64,000 nucleotides of DNA from Levyella massiliensis (GTDB lineage: Bacteria; Bacillota; Clostridia; Tissierellales; Peptoniphilaceae): the NCBI RefSeq assembly GCF_000308275.2, contig NZ_HG529490.1:62001-126000 (forward strand), in the 5' to 3' direction. The notes below the pieces were generated by a model. That model was not told the origin of the DNA. It saw nothing but the letters and a program-made list of their open reading frames with translations, and did not search any database. A program made the translations under genes and the position numbers. Position 1 is the stretch's first letter. Every line of letters begins with the position of its first letter. This document shows positions 25,525-36,338 of this stretch, in pieces.

Positions 25525-25715
25525 ATGAAGCTATCAGCTTATAGATTGGCAAAGGACATTAACGTTCCCGTTTCCTGCATTCAGGATATACTTCATGACA
25601 GACGCAAAGTGTCTGCGGATACATCTGTGCGCCTTGGGAAGTATTTTGTCGTATCGCTAAGTACTTTCTGAATCTTCAGGGAGATAGGGAATCTTATTTC
25701 CAAAGTATGTGCTAG
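25525..25715 (+). pseudogene. HigA-like XRE antitoxin fragment, frameshifted
   Basis: Starting at ATG 25525, KLSAYRLAKDINVPVSCIQD, then ILHDRRKVSADTSVRLGKYF matches the helix-turn-helix of HigA-type antitoxins. Near 25660 the frame slips: the annotated frame ends VVSLSTF, whereas the next frame supplies the family continuation YFLNLQGD, then ESYFQSMC and a stop at 25713-25715. The N-terminus is also short and there is no toxin gene beside it. It is a remnant with no expected function. Confidence 0.6.
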
Positions 25716-26124
25716 ATACCGCTGCGTTTTTGCTCTACGGATTGACATAGAGAGAATCCTTTCTTTGTTTGGTTGACACTTTCATTGTACAGGAATTTTC
25801 TCTATATTTTTTTGGTCTCACATCAATGGTATCTGTACATGACATTATGAATATATATCCCCTAAACATTTCAATTCACAAGCAAATTTGATATTATGAT
25901 GATAAACGACAATATGGGGCTTTTATATGAAAGGAGAACACTTTTGTATAAAACTTGATTTTTACAAATTCACTCAATATAAAATTAGGGCTCACTTGCT
26001 ATTCCCTAAATTGTTAATTGCATGTTAATTATTATTACGAGAACTATTGATTCTAACTGGTAGATCATGTTTTCAACACCCATGTTATGCCATGTTAGAC
26101 TCAAAAAAGAAAAAAGGAGGAAAT
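25716..26124. other. AT-rich gap upstream of adhesin 2
   Basis: No intact gene. A minus-strand frame near 25785 begins MKVSTKQRKDSLYVNP and stops, which may be the start of a dead transposase, but I cannot name it. The right part, from about 25860, is very AT-rich and probably holds the adhesin promoter; AAAAGGAGG lies just before ATG 26125. Confidence 0.4.
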
Positions 26125-29100
26125 ATGAAAGAGAAACATAAGCACATTGGAAAAATTTTGTTTTCAGTATTATTAGTTGTCGCTTTTATTGTTTTTGCTG
26201 GTATAAAGCCAATCTACGCTAACATACTAAGTCCAAAACAAGGAATCAATGAGTATCATTTCTATGATAACACAATTGAAAACAAAGATTCAGCTAATGA
26301 AATACAAAAACAAATCATTCTTAATGGAAAAAAAATATCTGACCCCGGCCATGTCTTCAAAGATAAAAGCAAAGTTTTGGAGAATGGCAAGATGAAGAAG
26401 GAAACGAAATCACATTTGATACTCCAATCAGTATCACAGGTGACGACAAAAAAATAATTAATGTTTACCCAGTTTTCAAAAACCAAGTAGTAATAACCTA
26501 CTATATAGCTGGCAGTACAAATGATAGAGTTTATATGACTGACACCATCACTGATGCTAGTTCTTATAAACTACCAGTAGATCCTACAATTTATGATGCC
26601 AATAAATATTTCGTAAATTGGTCAGCAACTAAAGACGGTTCATCTGGTGTTTATGATGAAAATTCTTTGAAAAAAGATATTGAAGCAGGAAAAACTGACA
26701 TTAAACTTTATGCAATTACAGAGTTAAAATACAAGGTAACATTTATAACAGGAGATGGAGCAAGCTTCCAAGATCAAATATTTGCAAGCGAAGATAACCA
26801 CCTTGACAAAATGCCAGAAGATCCTACAAGAGCAGGTTATGAATTTAGCCATTGGTCTTTGACAGAAGATGGAGAATCTGTTGATCTTAAAACTTTAGAA
26901 TTAAACGAAGACATTACTGTTTATGCTGTATGGAAACCAGTTGTAGTTGACTATAAATTTAAGGTTATGGTCCAAAATATAAATGATGATGGCTACACTT
27001 TCCATGAAATAATATCAGCAAGAGGACTAAATGGAGAAAAAACAAGCCTACCTTTTAAAGGAAGTGAAAATCCAGATCCAAAAGTAGCTCCAACTGGTCC
27101 AATAGTAGAAGATATTAAAAATCTAACAGAAAAAGATGGCCGCTTTAGCAATGACTACAATAGTAAAGATGAAAATGGAAAAATGGATCACACCTATACT
27201 AATCCTCAAACCCTAGATTATAAAGGTTTCCATTTAAACGAAGAAAAAACAAAACAAGCTTTTGAAACAATAGCAGCTGATGGCAGTACAGTTGTACCTG
27301 TTTATATGGATAGAAATGTTCATACTATATGGGTCTATAAAAATGCAAGTGCAATTAGTTATTATCAAGCTAATTGGGTCAATGCCACAGATAATAATGG
27401 AAATATCCATGTAGATTTGCGTTACGGACAAAGTTCTGAACAATGGTTTGACAAGCTAGATAAAGATTATATTTATTACATGGACAAAAGCATAGGATCT
27501 TTCTATACTAGAGCAGCAGTAATGGGCGATAAAGACATCTACATGTATAGAGTTTATGCTAAGGGTACAAAATACCAACTACGCTTTGTTGAATGGGATC
27601 CAAGTAAATTTAATGCACAGATAAACTCATCAAATCTTGCAACAATGCAATCTGCCCTTGGTACCATGAAAGAAATTGGTAAAAGAGTAAGCTTCCAAAA
27701 CTCTGAGTGGTACATGAATTGGAATGGATATAAGTATAGAGTCTTTGAACCATACAACGGAAATTATCAACAAGTCACATATTCTTGGGTAGATAAAACT
27801 GACCATGTTGATGATATAAAAGGATTCCAACCTAAAACTGGAGATATGTCAGCTGATGGTTTGCAATCAGTAAATGTAAGCAATCCAGCCTTTAGAGATT
27901 ATATGTTTGCCGCCGGCAAGAATGTGGGAGGATATCAAAACTATACAGGAACACCATATATAGAAGATGGTTCTTATGTAGGTTTCCTATTCTACGAACG
28001 TAAAACTTATAATATAAATTATTACTCTGGTAGTACAAAATTAAAATCAAATCCATACAAATACGAGGGTGATACAAGCGATTTTGGACTTGGTTATGAA
28101 AAAGGAGTAACCACACATCCAAAATATCCTAATAAAGTATTTATGGGTTGGTATGAAGACTCAACATTTAGCGTAGAACACAAACATGAAAATGGAGCAA
28201 AAATGCCTGATCATGACATTACAGTCTATGCAAAATGGGATTCTCGTCAATACGAAGTGACTTTCCACACCAACCAAGATGACTATGAAAATGATATAGA
28301 AAAAATAACAGAAATTCCAGAAGATGACACTCTTTATGATGGAAAATATAAAGATGCCAAAGCTAGCAAAGAGAATTTCCCTCAACCAATTCAACCAAAA
28401 GACGCAACAAAATTTTTGGGATGGTATGAGAAAAATAAGAATGGTAGATTTGTAAAAGCAAATCTTCACAAACAAATTAAAAATAACGATACTCACTTAT
28501 ATGCTAAGTGGAAATATGGTTATTTAGAATTAAAATACGATTTGAACTTGCCAAAAACTGACACAGTTGAAGGAAAGGCTCCAACAGATTCAAACTCTTA
28601 TATCAGAGATGCCAAAGCACAAGCTCAGGATATAGGTGCTGTTAAAGTAAATGGCGGCAAAAAAGTTTTCGTAGGTTGGAGTGAAACAAAAGATGGTTCT
28701 AGCGGACTAATTCTACCAAGCGAAACTGTCCTAATGGATAAAAATAAAACTCTTTACGCTCAATGGAAAGAATTTCCAGAACTAGCAACTACAAAAGTAA
28801 CCTATGATGCAAACGGCGGTACTGGAAAGCAATATACAGTTGAAAATATAATTGTAGAAGACTTCCATAAGGTCCTAGACAATGATAAAGACGAAAATCT
28901 AAAATACAGCCGTGAAGGTTATTCATTTAAGGGATGGAGCAGAGATAAAGCTGCAACAAACGCTGAATTCCAAGCAGGTGAAGAGGTCAATATCAACCAA
29001 CTAGACCAAGATACAAATAATTATATCTACGCTATCTGGGCTCCTATTATCAACTACACAACTGATGGTAATGGACAAGTTAAGGAAGGCGAAAACTTTG

Positions 29101-31436
29101 TAGCTATTACAAAAGAAGAAGTCGAACTTAAAACAAATCCAAAGGGCACAGAAACAAAGGCAAATGATGGATATAAATTTAGCCACTGGACAGCTGATAA
29201 AGAAATCACATTAAATGATGGAACAAAAATTCCTGCTGGAGAAAAAATTACTGAAGAACAATTAAAACAAGCAGTAATCACAGAACCTCTAACCTTTAAA
29301 GCTCATTTTGAAAACAATGAATTTAAAGTAAAACATGAGTTTAAAGTAGCAGATGATTCTCCAGTTAAAGAAATGCCAGCTGATGTAAAAACAGCAGTCA
29401 ATGCTCAACTTCCAAAAGATAAAACAGCTGAAGATGGAAGTGTTGTTACTCCTACTGCCCCAAAACAAACAACAGTAGAAGATACAGACAATGATGGAAC
29501 ATGGACATTCGAAGGCTACAAAGACCAAGATCCAGATACAAAAGATGTTGACGCAAAAGTAAACGGAGCCGATGTAACATTCGAAGGAAGCTGGAAATTC
29601 ACACCAAACGAACACAAAGTAACCTACGAATACGTAAGTGGAACAGAAGGTAAGGAATTACCAGCTGAATTAAAAGCAAAAGCTCCAAAAGAAGTAACCG
29701 GAAAAGTCAAAGGTGAAACAGTAACATCCCCAGTTCCAACAGGCGATGACGCTACATTTAGAGATGAAACAAACAAGGGAACTTGGACATTCAAATCATA
29801 CGATAAGAATGACGTAACAATCTCTAACAAAGACGAAAAAGTCACAGGAACATGGGAATTTACACCAGATCCAGAGCCTGGAAAATACAACGTAACCCAC
29901 AAATTTGTAAGTAAAGATCCAAATAAAGAACTTCCTAAAGAAGTACTTGATCTTCTACCGGCAAATCAAACTGGAAAAGTGAAAGGTGATGTAGTAAAAC
30001 CAACAGAACCTACTACAAAAACAGTGAATGTTGAAGATGGAACTTGGACTTTTGTAAGTTATGACAAAGACCAAGAAACTGTCGATAATAAGGATGTTGA
30101 GTTTACAGGAACATGGGAGTTTACTCCAAAAATAACTCCTGCTGATTACAATGTAAATCATAAATTTGTATCCGCAACAGAAGGCAAAGACCTTCCAAAA
30201 GCTGTTACAGATTTAACACCAGCTCAACAAACTGGTAAGAAAGATGGCAGCACTGTAACTCCTACTGCTCCAACACAAACAACAGTAGAAGATACAGACA
30301 ATGATGGAACATGGACATTCGAAGGCTATAAAGACCAAGATCCAGATACAAAAGATGTTGACGCAAAAGTAAACGGAGCAGATGTAACATTCGAAGGAAG
30401 CTGGAAATTCACACCAAACGAACACAAAGTAACCTACGAATACGTAAGTGGAACAGAAGGTAAGGAATTACCAGCTGAATTAAAAGCAAAAGCTCCAAAA
30501 GAAGTAACCGGAAAAGTCAAAGGTGAAACAGTAACATCCCCAGTTCCAACAGGCGATGACGCTACATTTAGAGATGAAACAAACAAGGGAACTTGGACAT
30601 TCAAATCATATGATAAGAATGAGGTAACAATCTCTAACAAAGACGAAAACGTAAAAGGAACATGGGAATTTACACCAGATCCAGAGCCTGGAAAATTCAA
30701 CGTAACCCACAAATTTGTCAGTAAAGATCCAAACAAAGAACTTCCACAAGAAGTACTTGATCTTCTACCGGCAAATCAAACTGGAAAAGTAAAAGGTGAT
30801 GTAGTAAAACCAACAGAACCTACTACAAAAACAGTGAATGTTGAAGATGGAACTTGGACTTTTGTAAGTTATGACAAAGACCAAGAAACTGTCGATAATA
30901 AGGATGTTGAGTTTACAGGAACATGGGAGTTTACTCCAAAAACTACTCCAACAGAAGTAGTGACAGAATACGTGGATGAAAATGGTAAGCCGATTGCTCC
31001 GAAGGAAGATGGTAAACAACCGAACAAAGACATCGAAGGCTACGAATTTGTAAGAACCGAAACGGATGATAAGGGTAATACCAAACACATCTACAAGAAG
31101 AAAACTACTCCTACACCAGCTGTAGTGACAGAATACGTGGATGAAAATGGTAAGCCGATTGCTCCGAAGGAAACTGGCAAACAAACGAATAAAGACATCG
31201 ATGGCTATGAGTTTGTAAGAACCGAAACGGATGATAAGGGGAATACCAAACACATCTACAAGAAGAAAGCTGTTGGAAGTCAAAATAACGCTAAGCCTGT
31301 TGATAAAAATGGTAATCAGATTTCTAAATCTACATTGGGTGACAATCCTAAGACAGGTATAGCAGGTTTAGATAATGTTGTCCTAGCCTTAATGGGTTCT
31401 GCTATAGCTTTATACAAGAGCAGAAAACATAAATGA
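26125..31436 (+). CDS. Large cell-wall-anchored adhesin (InlB B-repeats, SHIRT domains, MucBP-like repeats), frameshifted near residue 84
   Basis: The gene reads MKEKHKHIGKILF with a signal peptide ending near IYANIL, then loses frame in a T run at 26375-26378. The first frame stops at 26457. The other frame reads through (GEWQDEEGNEITFD) and is open to 31436. Restoring one T gives about 1770 residues. Order: several Listeria-Bacteroides (InlB B) repeats such as YKVTFITGDG...GYEFSHWSL...ITVYAVW from 26.7 to 29.3 kb; five or so SHIRT-like repeats from 29.3 to 30.95 kb; two MucBP-like repeats (VVTEYVDENGKPIAPKE); sorting signal DNPKTGIAG, hydrophobic helix and KSRKHK. Low GC suggests transfer. 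Function as an adhesin is inferred from architecture. Confidence 0.82.
29471..30950 (+). repeat. 810-bp tandem repeat of SHIRT-domain modules in adhesin 2
   Basis: AACAGTAGAAGATACAGAC at 29471 recurs at 30281 and the sequences stay nearly identical to about 30950. One full 270-residue module is followed by most of a second. Two shorter 3' repeats (about 30950 and 31125) encode the MucBP-like units. These are obvious substrates for recombination and for misassembly with short reads. Confidence 0.88.
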
Positions 31437-31462
31437 TACCACATTTATAAGAAGTAAAAGAC

Positions 31463-31496
31463 AAAAAGCCGTCCTTGGGGATGGCTTTTTGTTTTG
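31463..31496 (+). terminator. Terminator of adhesin 2
   Basis: AAAAAGCCGTCC, loop TTGG, GGATGGCTTTTTG with a T-rich tail, 27 bases after the adhesin stop. Confidence 0.8.
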
Positions 31497-31675
31497 CTTA
31501 AATAAGTAAAATAACTGTCTACCAATCAATTATAGAACTTGGGAAGAAAAATAAAATTATGAAAAAGCCAAAAATAATGTAGAAGTACTTAATTAAGGCA
31601 TGTATGTAAGTGAAAAACTAAAAGTGGTTCAATAATCGATTAATTCTAATCGAAAAATAGACCACTTGTTTTAGA

Positions 31676-31930
31676 TTGTACTCCGTAAGTAAAATAGAGG
31701 AAGTTTTTAAAGATCCTACGCTAATTGGGCCTATAGTAGAAAGACTTGCTCATAGAGCACATATTATGGATATGTCAAGGGAAAAAGTTATAGGATGGAA
31801 GATACAATGGAGTGGTCAAAGAATCTATGAGCTATATATAAAACGCCTCTCCCCTATGGGAAAGGACAATTTGGCCAATTTTTCGGTTGACATTTACATC
31901 AAATTCGTCAAAATTACTAAGGGAGCCTAA
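31676..31930 (+). pseudogene. IS21-family IstB helper remnant
   Basis: The open frame has no proper start but contains DPTLIGPIVERLAHRAHIMD, then MSRE, the conserved C-terminal segment of IstB-type ATP-binding transposition helpers. After MSREK the sequence changes to unrelated residues, so only about 35 residues of IstB survive. Upstream (31623-31668) is a long inverted repeat, GTGGTTCAAT...ATAGACCAC, that may be an insertion end. It marks the right edge of the AT-rich island. Confidence 0.65.
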
Positions 31931-32150
31931 CTTTCAATAAAGAAGTTATATTATGATACTGTTAAAGATGTACATTTATGTTATTAAATTTAATTCCGGT
32001 ATTGGGACTGGGACGGGACTAAAAATCTGAAAATGTCCTATAATTAGATGGATTTAGTGATATTAAAAAAAATAGAATCTAGTATTTTGAATGGTTTGGG
32101 ATATATCGGACATTTGAAAAGAAGATTGGGAATAATAGATTCTTTATTTT
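31931..32150. other. Non-coding gap after the IstB remnant
   Basis: AT-rich DNA without a supported gene; contains a short GGGACTGGGACGGGAC repeat near 32003 of no known meaning. Confidence 0.4.
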
Positions 32151-32406
32151 ACGGCGGCAAATCGAAAAAAGGCCAAAAGCCGCCGTAATTCTCGCTTTCC
32201 ATTTACGGCGGTAAATCGCGAAAAGACGAAAAGCCGCCGTAATTTTTGGCTTCCATTTACGGCGGCAAATTGAAAAAAGGCCAAAAGCCGCCGTAATTTT
32301 CGCTTTTCATTTACGGTGGCAAATCGCGAAAAGGCGAAAAGCCGCCGTAATTTTTGGCTCTCATTTACGGCGGTAAATCGCGAAAGTGCGCAAAGCCGCC
32401 GTAAAT
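32151..32406. repeat. Tandem hairpin array, family B (ACGGCGG), exact 54-bp period
   Basis: Five units start at 32151, 32205, 32259, 32313 and 32367, exactly 54 bases apart. Each opens with ACGGCGG(C/T)AAAT, closes about 36 bases later with AAAGCCGCCGT, and is followed by an 18-base AT-rich spacer. The arms pair over about eight bases. Interiors alternate between two types (CGAAAAAAGGCC and CGCGAAAAGACG). Because 54 is divisible by three, the minus strand stays open as an 18-residue repeat, but no ribosome site supports translation. Confidence 0.88.
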
Positions 32407-32825
32407 CCACCCGTCTTTAGTTCGACTTACCGGGGACACTCTCAGCACACTGTTTTCTTATATCGCATAGGTTTGCTCTGAATCGAATCGGCTTGTCCTA
32501 ATCTGTTAGTTATACAAAACTTATGCATAGTGGAATCAGGCAAATTTTATGGCGGCCGAAAAACGAAAGGGATTGTTCCGGCTCTGTTATTGCAAAAATG
32601 CTTAAATTTCAAGGCGTACCAGAAGCAGTGCCAAAGCGCACGCAAAGAGATAGACAATTTTGCGCCCTTGCGTTAGTATTAACTTACAAAAAAACATGGT
32701 TCTTTATATTAAATATATATTAATCTATTGTTAAAATGGTGTATAATTAATGTTGATCTTGGGAAAGATAAGATCAAAAAGAGAATTCATGTACGGGAAA
32801 ACATACCAATTTAAAGGAGGAAACG
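32407..32825 (+). promoter_or_regulatory. Gap holding the promoter of the DUF6110/P-type ATPase pair
   Basis: Most of this stretch shows no gene. A TATAAT lies at 32742-32747 with no strong -35. A small hairpin GATCTT...AAGATC follows at about 32755-32775, and AAAGGAGG lies just before ATG 32826. Confidence 0.45.
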
Positions 32826-33146
32826 ATGAGTTGCTGGAATAAGTTTGGTTGGTTAGCGGCAGGTGTTGCTTTGGGTACAGCGGGCTTGAAGGCATTGAGC
32901 AGCAAGGATGCCAAGAAGGTCTATGCGGAGACGGCAGCAGCGGCATTGCGCGTGAAAGAGAGCGTTATGACGACGGCGACAAAAGTAAAAGAAAATGCGG
33001 ATGATGTGATGGCGGAAGCCAAAGAGATCAACGCAAAGCGTGAAGCGGAAGAGGCGGCAAAAGAGGCAGCAAGTGTTGTTGAGGATGCCACGGAGCCGGT
33101 TGAGGCGATTGCAGAAAAAGCGGAGAAGCCCGCTGACGAAGAATAG
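32826..33146 (+). CDS. DUF6110-like small membrane-associated protein
   Basis: A 106-residue protein. Residues about 6-25 (FGWLAAGVALGTAGLKALS) form one hydrophobic helix. The rest is a long charged helix of Ala, Lys and Glu with coiled-coil character, ending very acidic. The start MSCWNKFGWLAAG and overall pattern match the DUF6110 family, which is typically encoded beside heavy-metal P-type ATPases, as here (37 bases upstream). AAAGGAGG precedes the ATG. It may anchor or regulate the pump; no biochemical function is established to my knowledge. Confidence 0.7.
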   Translation: MSCWNKFGWLAAGVALGTAGLKALSSKDAKKVYAETAAAALRVKESVMTTATKVKENADDVMAEAKEINAKREAEEAAKEAASVVEDATEPVEAIAEKAEKPADEE

Positions 33147-33183
33147 TGCGGTAGTCAGGTAAGGCTAGTTTGGAGGATGTGCA

Positions 33184-35253
33184 ATGAAGTGTAGAATCCT
33201 TCATGAATCCGCCGGGCGACTGCGTTTTCATGTAGAAAAAAAGAGAATGAGCCTGCATCAGGCGGATATTCTGGAGTACTATCTGAAATCCGTAAAGGGC
33301 GTGCAGGATGTGCGCGTCTATGATCGTACCGGCGATGCCATTGTCAGTTATCGCTGTGAACGCAGTGATTTGATTCAGGCACTGGCCTGTTTTTCATATC
33401 AAGCGGCAGAATACTTGGTACCGGAGCATACTGGACGAGTAATGAACCGCGAATATGAAGATAAGCTCACGATGACGGTGGTGCGTCGCTTTGCGGAGAA
33501 GCTGTTTTTGCCGACGCCGATACAGGTGGCGTTGACTGGGATGCGCTCCGGGCGCTATATAAAAGCAGCGTTGCGATCGCTCGCAAAACGAAAGATAGAA
33601 GTGGCGTTGCTGGATGGCATTGCAATTTTCGTGTCGATGTTGCGCAAAGATTACGATACTGCTTCCAGCGTTATGTTTCTGCTGAAGCTGGGTGATATTC
33701 TGGAAGAGTGGACCCATAAAAAGTCAGTGGACGATCTGGCGCAGATGATGTCGCTCAATGTCGAGAACGTATGGCGCAAGAATGGCGATCAGGAAGAACT
33801 GGTATCGCTGCGTGACGTGAAGGCCGGCGATGTCGTTGTGGTGCGCACGGGCAATATGATACCGCTCGATGGGCGAATTATCGAGGGAGAAGCTTCTGTT
33901 AATCAGGCGTCTATCACCGGGGAGTCGTTGCCGGCTGTGAAACGCCCGGGTAGCTATGTCTATGCGGGTACGGCGATTGAAGAAGGCGAATGTCAAATGG
34001 TCGTTGAGAAGGCTTCGGGCAGCGGACGCTACGATAAGATTGTGCGCATGATTGAAGAATCAGAAAAACTGCAATCGCTATCGGAAAGCAAAGCGTCCCA
34101 CTTGGCGGACAAGTTGGTACCGTACAACTTGGCAGCAACGGCCCTGACGTATCTTGTGACTCGCAATGCGACGAAGGCGCTCTCGATCTTAATGGTGGAC
34201 TTCTCCTGTGCCCTGAAGCTCTCTATGCCGCTGGCTGTACTGTCAGCCATGCGCGAAAGCAGTCGCTACAACATTACGGTGAAGGGCGGTAAGTACCTGG
34301 AGGCCATTGCGCAGGCGGATACGATTGTGCTGGATAAGACAGGAACGCTGACTCACGCATCGCCACGCGTGGCAAAAATCATTCCTTTCGGAGGAAATAC
34401 GGAGGATGAGATGTTGCGTCTGGCGGCGTGCTTGGAAGAGCATTATCCGCATTCCATCGCAAACGCCGTAGTGCAGGAAGCCAAGGTTCGCAAACTCGAG
34501 CACGAGGAACGTCATTCGCGTGTGGAATATGTGGTCGCACATGGCATTTCGAGTAGTGTCGATGGCCAAAAAGTCGTCATTGGCAGCCATCATTTCGTGT
34601 TTACGGATGAGCATTGCAGAGTGCCGGAAGGCGAAGAAGAACGCTTTGCTTCCATTCCTGAGGAGTATTCGCACCTCTATTTGGCGGTGGCGGGTACCTT
34701 AGCGGCTGTGCTGTGTATTGAGGATCCTCTCCGTAGCGAGGCACCGCAGGTGATTGCTGCGCTCAAGAAGTTAGGGAATCTGCGCATTGTCATGATGACA
34801 GGCGATAACGAGAAAACAGCGGCATCCATTGCCAAGCAAGTGGGCGTAGATGCCTACTATTCCGAGGTGTTGCCGGAGGATAAAGCCGCTTTTGTGAAAG
34901 CTGAGCATGACGCCGGCCGTCGAGTGATTATGGTTGGCGACGGCGTGAACGACTCTCCGGCGTTATCCGCGTCGGATGCCGGCATTGCCATTGAAAGCGG
35001 TGCAGCCATTGCGCGCGAGATCGCGGATGTGATTATTTCCTCCGATGATCTGGAGGCTCTGGTGACGATGAAGGAAATCAGCGATGCCTTAATGCGTCGC
35101 ATTCATTCGAATTTCCGCTTCATCATCGGCTTTAATACTATGCTGATCGGTCTTGGTCTGGCCGGCGTGCTCATGCCGGGTAGTTCGGCACTGTTGCATA
35201 ATACCTCGACCATTGCGATCAGCGTTAAGAGCATGACAGATCTGATCGGATAA
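33184..35253 (+). CDS. P1B-like heavy-metal P-type ATPase with atypical SCALK membrane motif
   Basis: A 689-residue pump. The N-terminus (1-75) is an HMA_2-like metal-binding-type domain without CxxC. The actuator loop has ASITGES and the phosphorylation site is Asp384 in VLDKTGTLTHAS. The N domain has HPHS-type sequence EEHYPHSIANA, and the hinge is VGDGVNDSPALSASDAG. In the sixth-helix position where copper and zinc pumps have CPC, this protein reads DFSCALKLS (Cys342). It is therefore not a standard CPx ATPase and its metal cannot be assigned by rule. GGAGG precedes ATG 33184. It forms an operon with the DUF6110 gene; a terminator follows at 35.35 kb. Confidence 0.85.
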   Translation: MKCRILHESAGRLRFHVEKKRMSLHQADILEYYLKSVKGVQDVRVYDRTGDAIVSYRCERSDLIQALACFSYQAAEYLVPEHTGRVMNREYEDKLTMTVVRRFAEKLFLPTPIQVALTGMRSGRYIKAALRSLAKRKIEVALLDGIAIFVSMLRKDYDTASSVMFLLKLGDILEEWTHKKSVDDLAQMMSLNVENVWRKNGDQEELVSLRDVKAGDVVVVRTGNMIPLDGRIIEGEASVNQASITGESLPAVKRPGSYVYAGTAIEEGECQMVVEKASGSGRYDKIVRMIEESEKLQSLSESKASHLADKLVPYNLAATALTYLVTRNATKALSILMVDFSCALKLSMPLAVLSAMRESSRYNITVKGGKYLEAIAQADTIVLDKTGTLTHASPRVAKIIPFGGNTEDEMLRLAACLEEHYPHSIANAVVQEAKVRKLEHEERHSRVEYVVAHGISSSVDGQKVVIGSHHFVFTDEHCRVPEGEEERFASIPEEYSHLYLAVAGTLAAVLCIEDPLRSEAPQVIAALKKLGNLRIVMMTGDNEKTAASIAKQVGVDAYYSEVLPEDKAAFVKAEHDAGRRVIMVGDGVNDSPALSASDAGIAIESGAAIAREIADVIISSDDLEALVTMKEISDALMRRIHSNFRFIIGFNTMLIGLGLAGVLMPGSSALLHNTSTIAISVKSMTDLIG

Positions 35254-35342
35254 GCAACAAATCGGTCTGACGACGAAAAAACGCATTTGGCACGCTATGA
35301 AACAGAAGCGAATGCCTCAAAGGCGGATTTGTGTAAAAATGT

Positions 35343-35391
35343 AAAATGGCGAAATGTCAACGTTTAGATGGTTGAGGTTTCGCCATTTTTT
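35343..35391 (+). terminator. Terminator after the P-type ATPase
   Basis: AAAATGGCGAAA pairs with TTTCGCCATTTT, enclosing an inner stem TCAAC/GTTGA, followed by a T run. Confidence 0.85.
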
Positions 35392-35488
35392 ATTGAGGGG
35401 GATTTTTCCTGTCACGTCGATCGGTTAAATCCAGTACAATAGAGGCATAGGAAAATACGACAATCGATTAACCCCTTAAGGAGGAACC

Positions 35489-36280
35489 ATGCATTTTCAA
35501 CACGCCATTGTACGGAAACCTTGTCGCGCCATGCTTTCAGGCATTACCACGGGGATGTTCAGTAAGGAAACACCCATCTATGAGGCGGCACTCAAGCAAC
35601 ATGCCGGCTACGTGAAAGCATTGGAACAGCTGGGATTAAAGGTGCTAGTGCTGGAGGCCTTAGAAGACTATCCGGATTCCTGTTTTGTGGAAGACCCGGC
35701 AGTGGTGATGCCGGAGTGTGCGATTGTGACGAATTCGCCGCGCGCTTCTCGCAACGGGGAAAAATATGAAATTCGAGAGGTGTTGGCGCAGTTTTATCCG
35801 AGCGATGCCATTTTTGCGATTGAGGCGCCGGGTACGATGGAAGGTGGCGATGTGATGCTGGTCGATAAGCATTTTTACGTCGGACAGTCGGAGCGGACGA
35901 ATGCGGAAGGGGCACGACAGTTTGCGGACATCGTTAAGCCGTTCGGCTATACCGTGACGACCGTGCCGGTCACGGAAGGCTTGCATTTGAAGGATTTTGT
36001 GATATGGCTGGATGAGAATCATTTGCTCGTAAGCGCTGTGATGGACAAGATGGAAGCATTTCAAGATTTTGATCGCTATGTCGTGCCGGCGGAAGAAGCC
36101 TATGCGATTAATAGTCTTTGGATTAACGGTACGGTATTGGTGCCGGCGGGGTATCCTAAGACACGGGAGGCGATTGAAGGCATGGGTTATCCGGTTTTGG
36201 TCGTGAATACCGATGAATTTAAGAAAATTGATGGAAGTCTGACGTGCCTTTCGTTACGCTTTTCATCACGAACGGTTTAA
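35489..36280 (+). CDS. Dimethylarginine dimethylaminohydrolase (DDAH)-like amidinohydrolase
   Basis: A 263-residue protein of the pentein fold. It opens HFQHAIVRKPC, has the substrate-binding FVEDPAVV (about 66-73), and the acidic EGGDVM (Glu118). The catalytic His166 is in GLHLKDF and the nucleophile Cys253 in GSLTCLSLRF near the C-terminus. That order and length match DDAH-type enzymes that hydrolyse methylated arginines or related guanidines to citrulline. Arginine deiminase is less likely because it is much longer. AAGGAGG precedes ATG 35489. No arginine-pathway genes are adjacent; a flavin reductase gene follows. Confidence 0.85.
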   Translation: MHFQHAIVRKPCRAMLSGITTGMFSKETPIYEAALKQHAGYVKALEQLGLKVLVLEALEDYPDSCFVEDPAVVMPECAIVTNSPRASRNGEKYEIREVLAQFYPSDAIFAIEAPGTMEGGDVMLVDKHFYVGQSERTNAEGARQFADIVKPFGYTVTTVPVTEGLHLKDFVIWLDENHLLVSAVMDKMEAFQDFDRYVVPAEEAYAINSLWINGTVLVPAGYPKTREAIEGMGYPVLVVNTDEFKKIDGSLTCLSLRFSSRTV

Positions 36281-36338
36281 CGGTGACACTATGGTCAAAA
36301 AGACTGTAGCCCGCACCGATGAAAAAAAGGAGGTTCTT

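Noticed and set aside
25750-25860. Start of an unknown transposase on the minus strand (MKVSTKQRKDSLYVNP)
   Set aside because: It stops after 16 residues and cannot be tied to a family; mentioned only in the gap entry.
32144-32410. Minus-strand protein of 18-residue repeats (LRRL.AFSRF.AVN)
   Set aside because: It is the translation of the 54-bp hairpin array, open only because 54 is a multiple of three; there is no ribosome site, and the equivalent 53-bp arrays cannot stay open.
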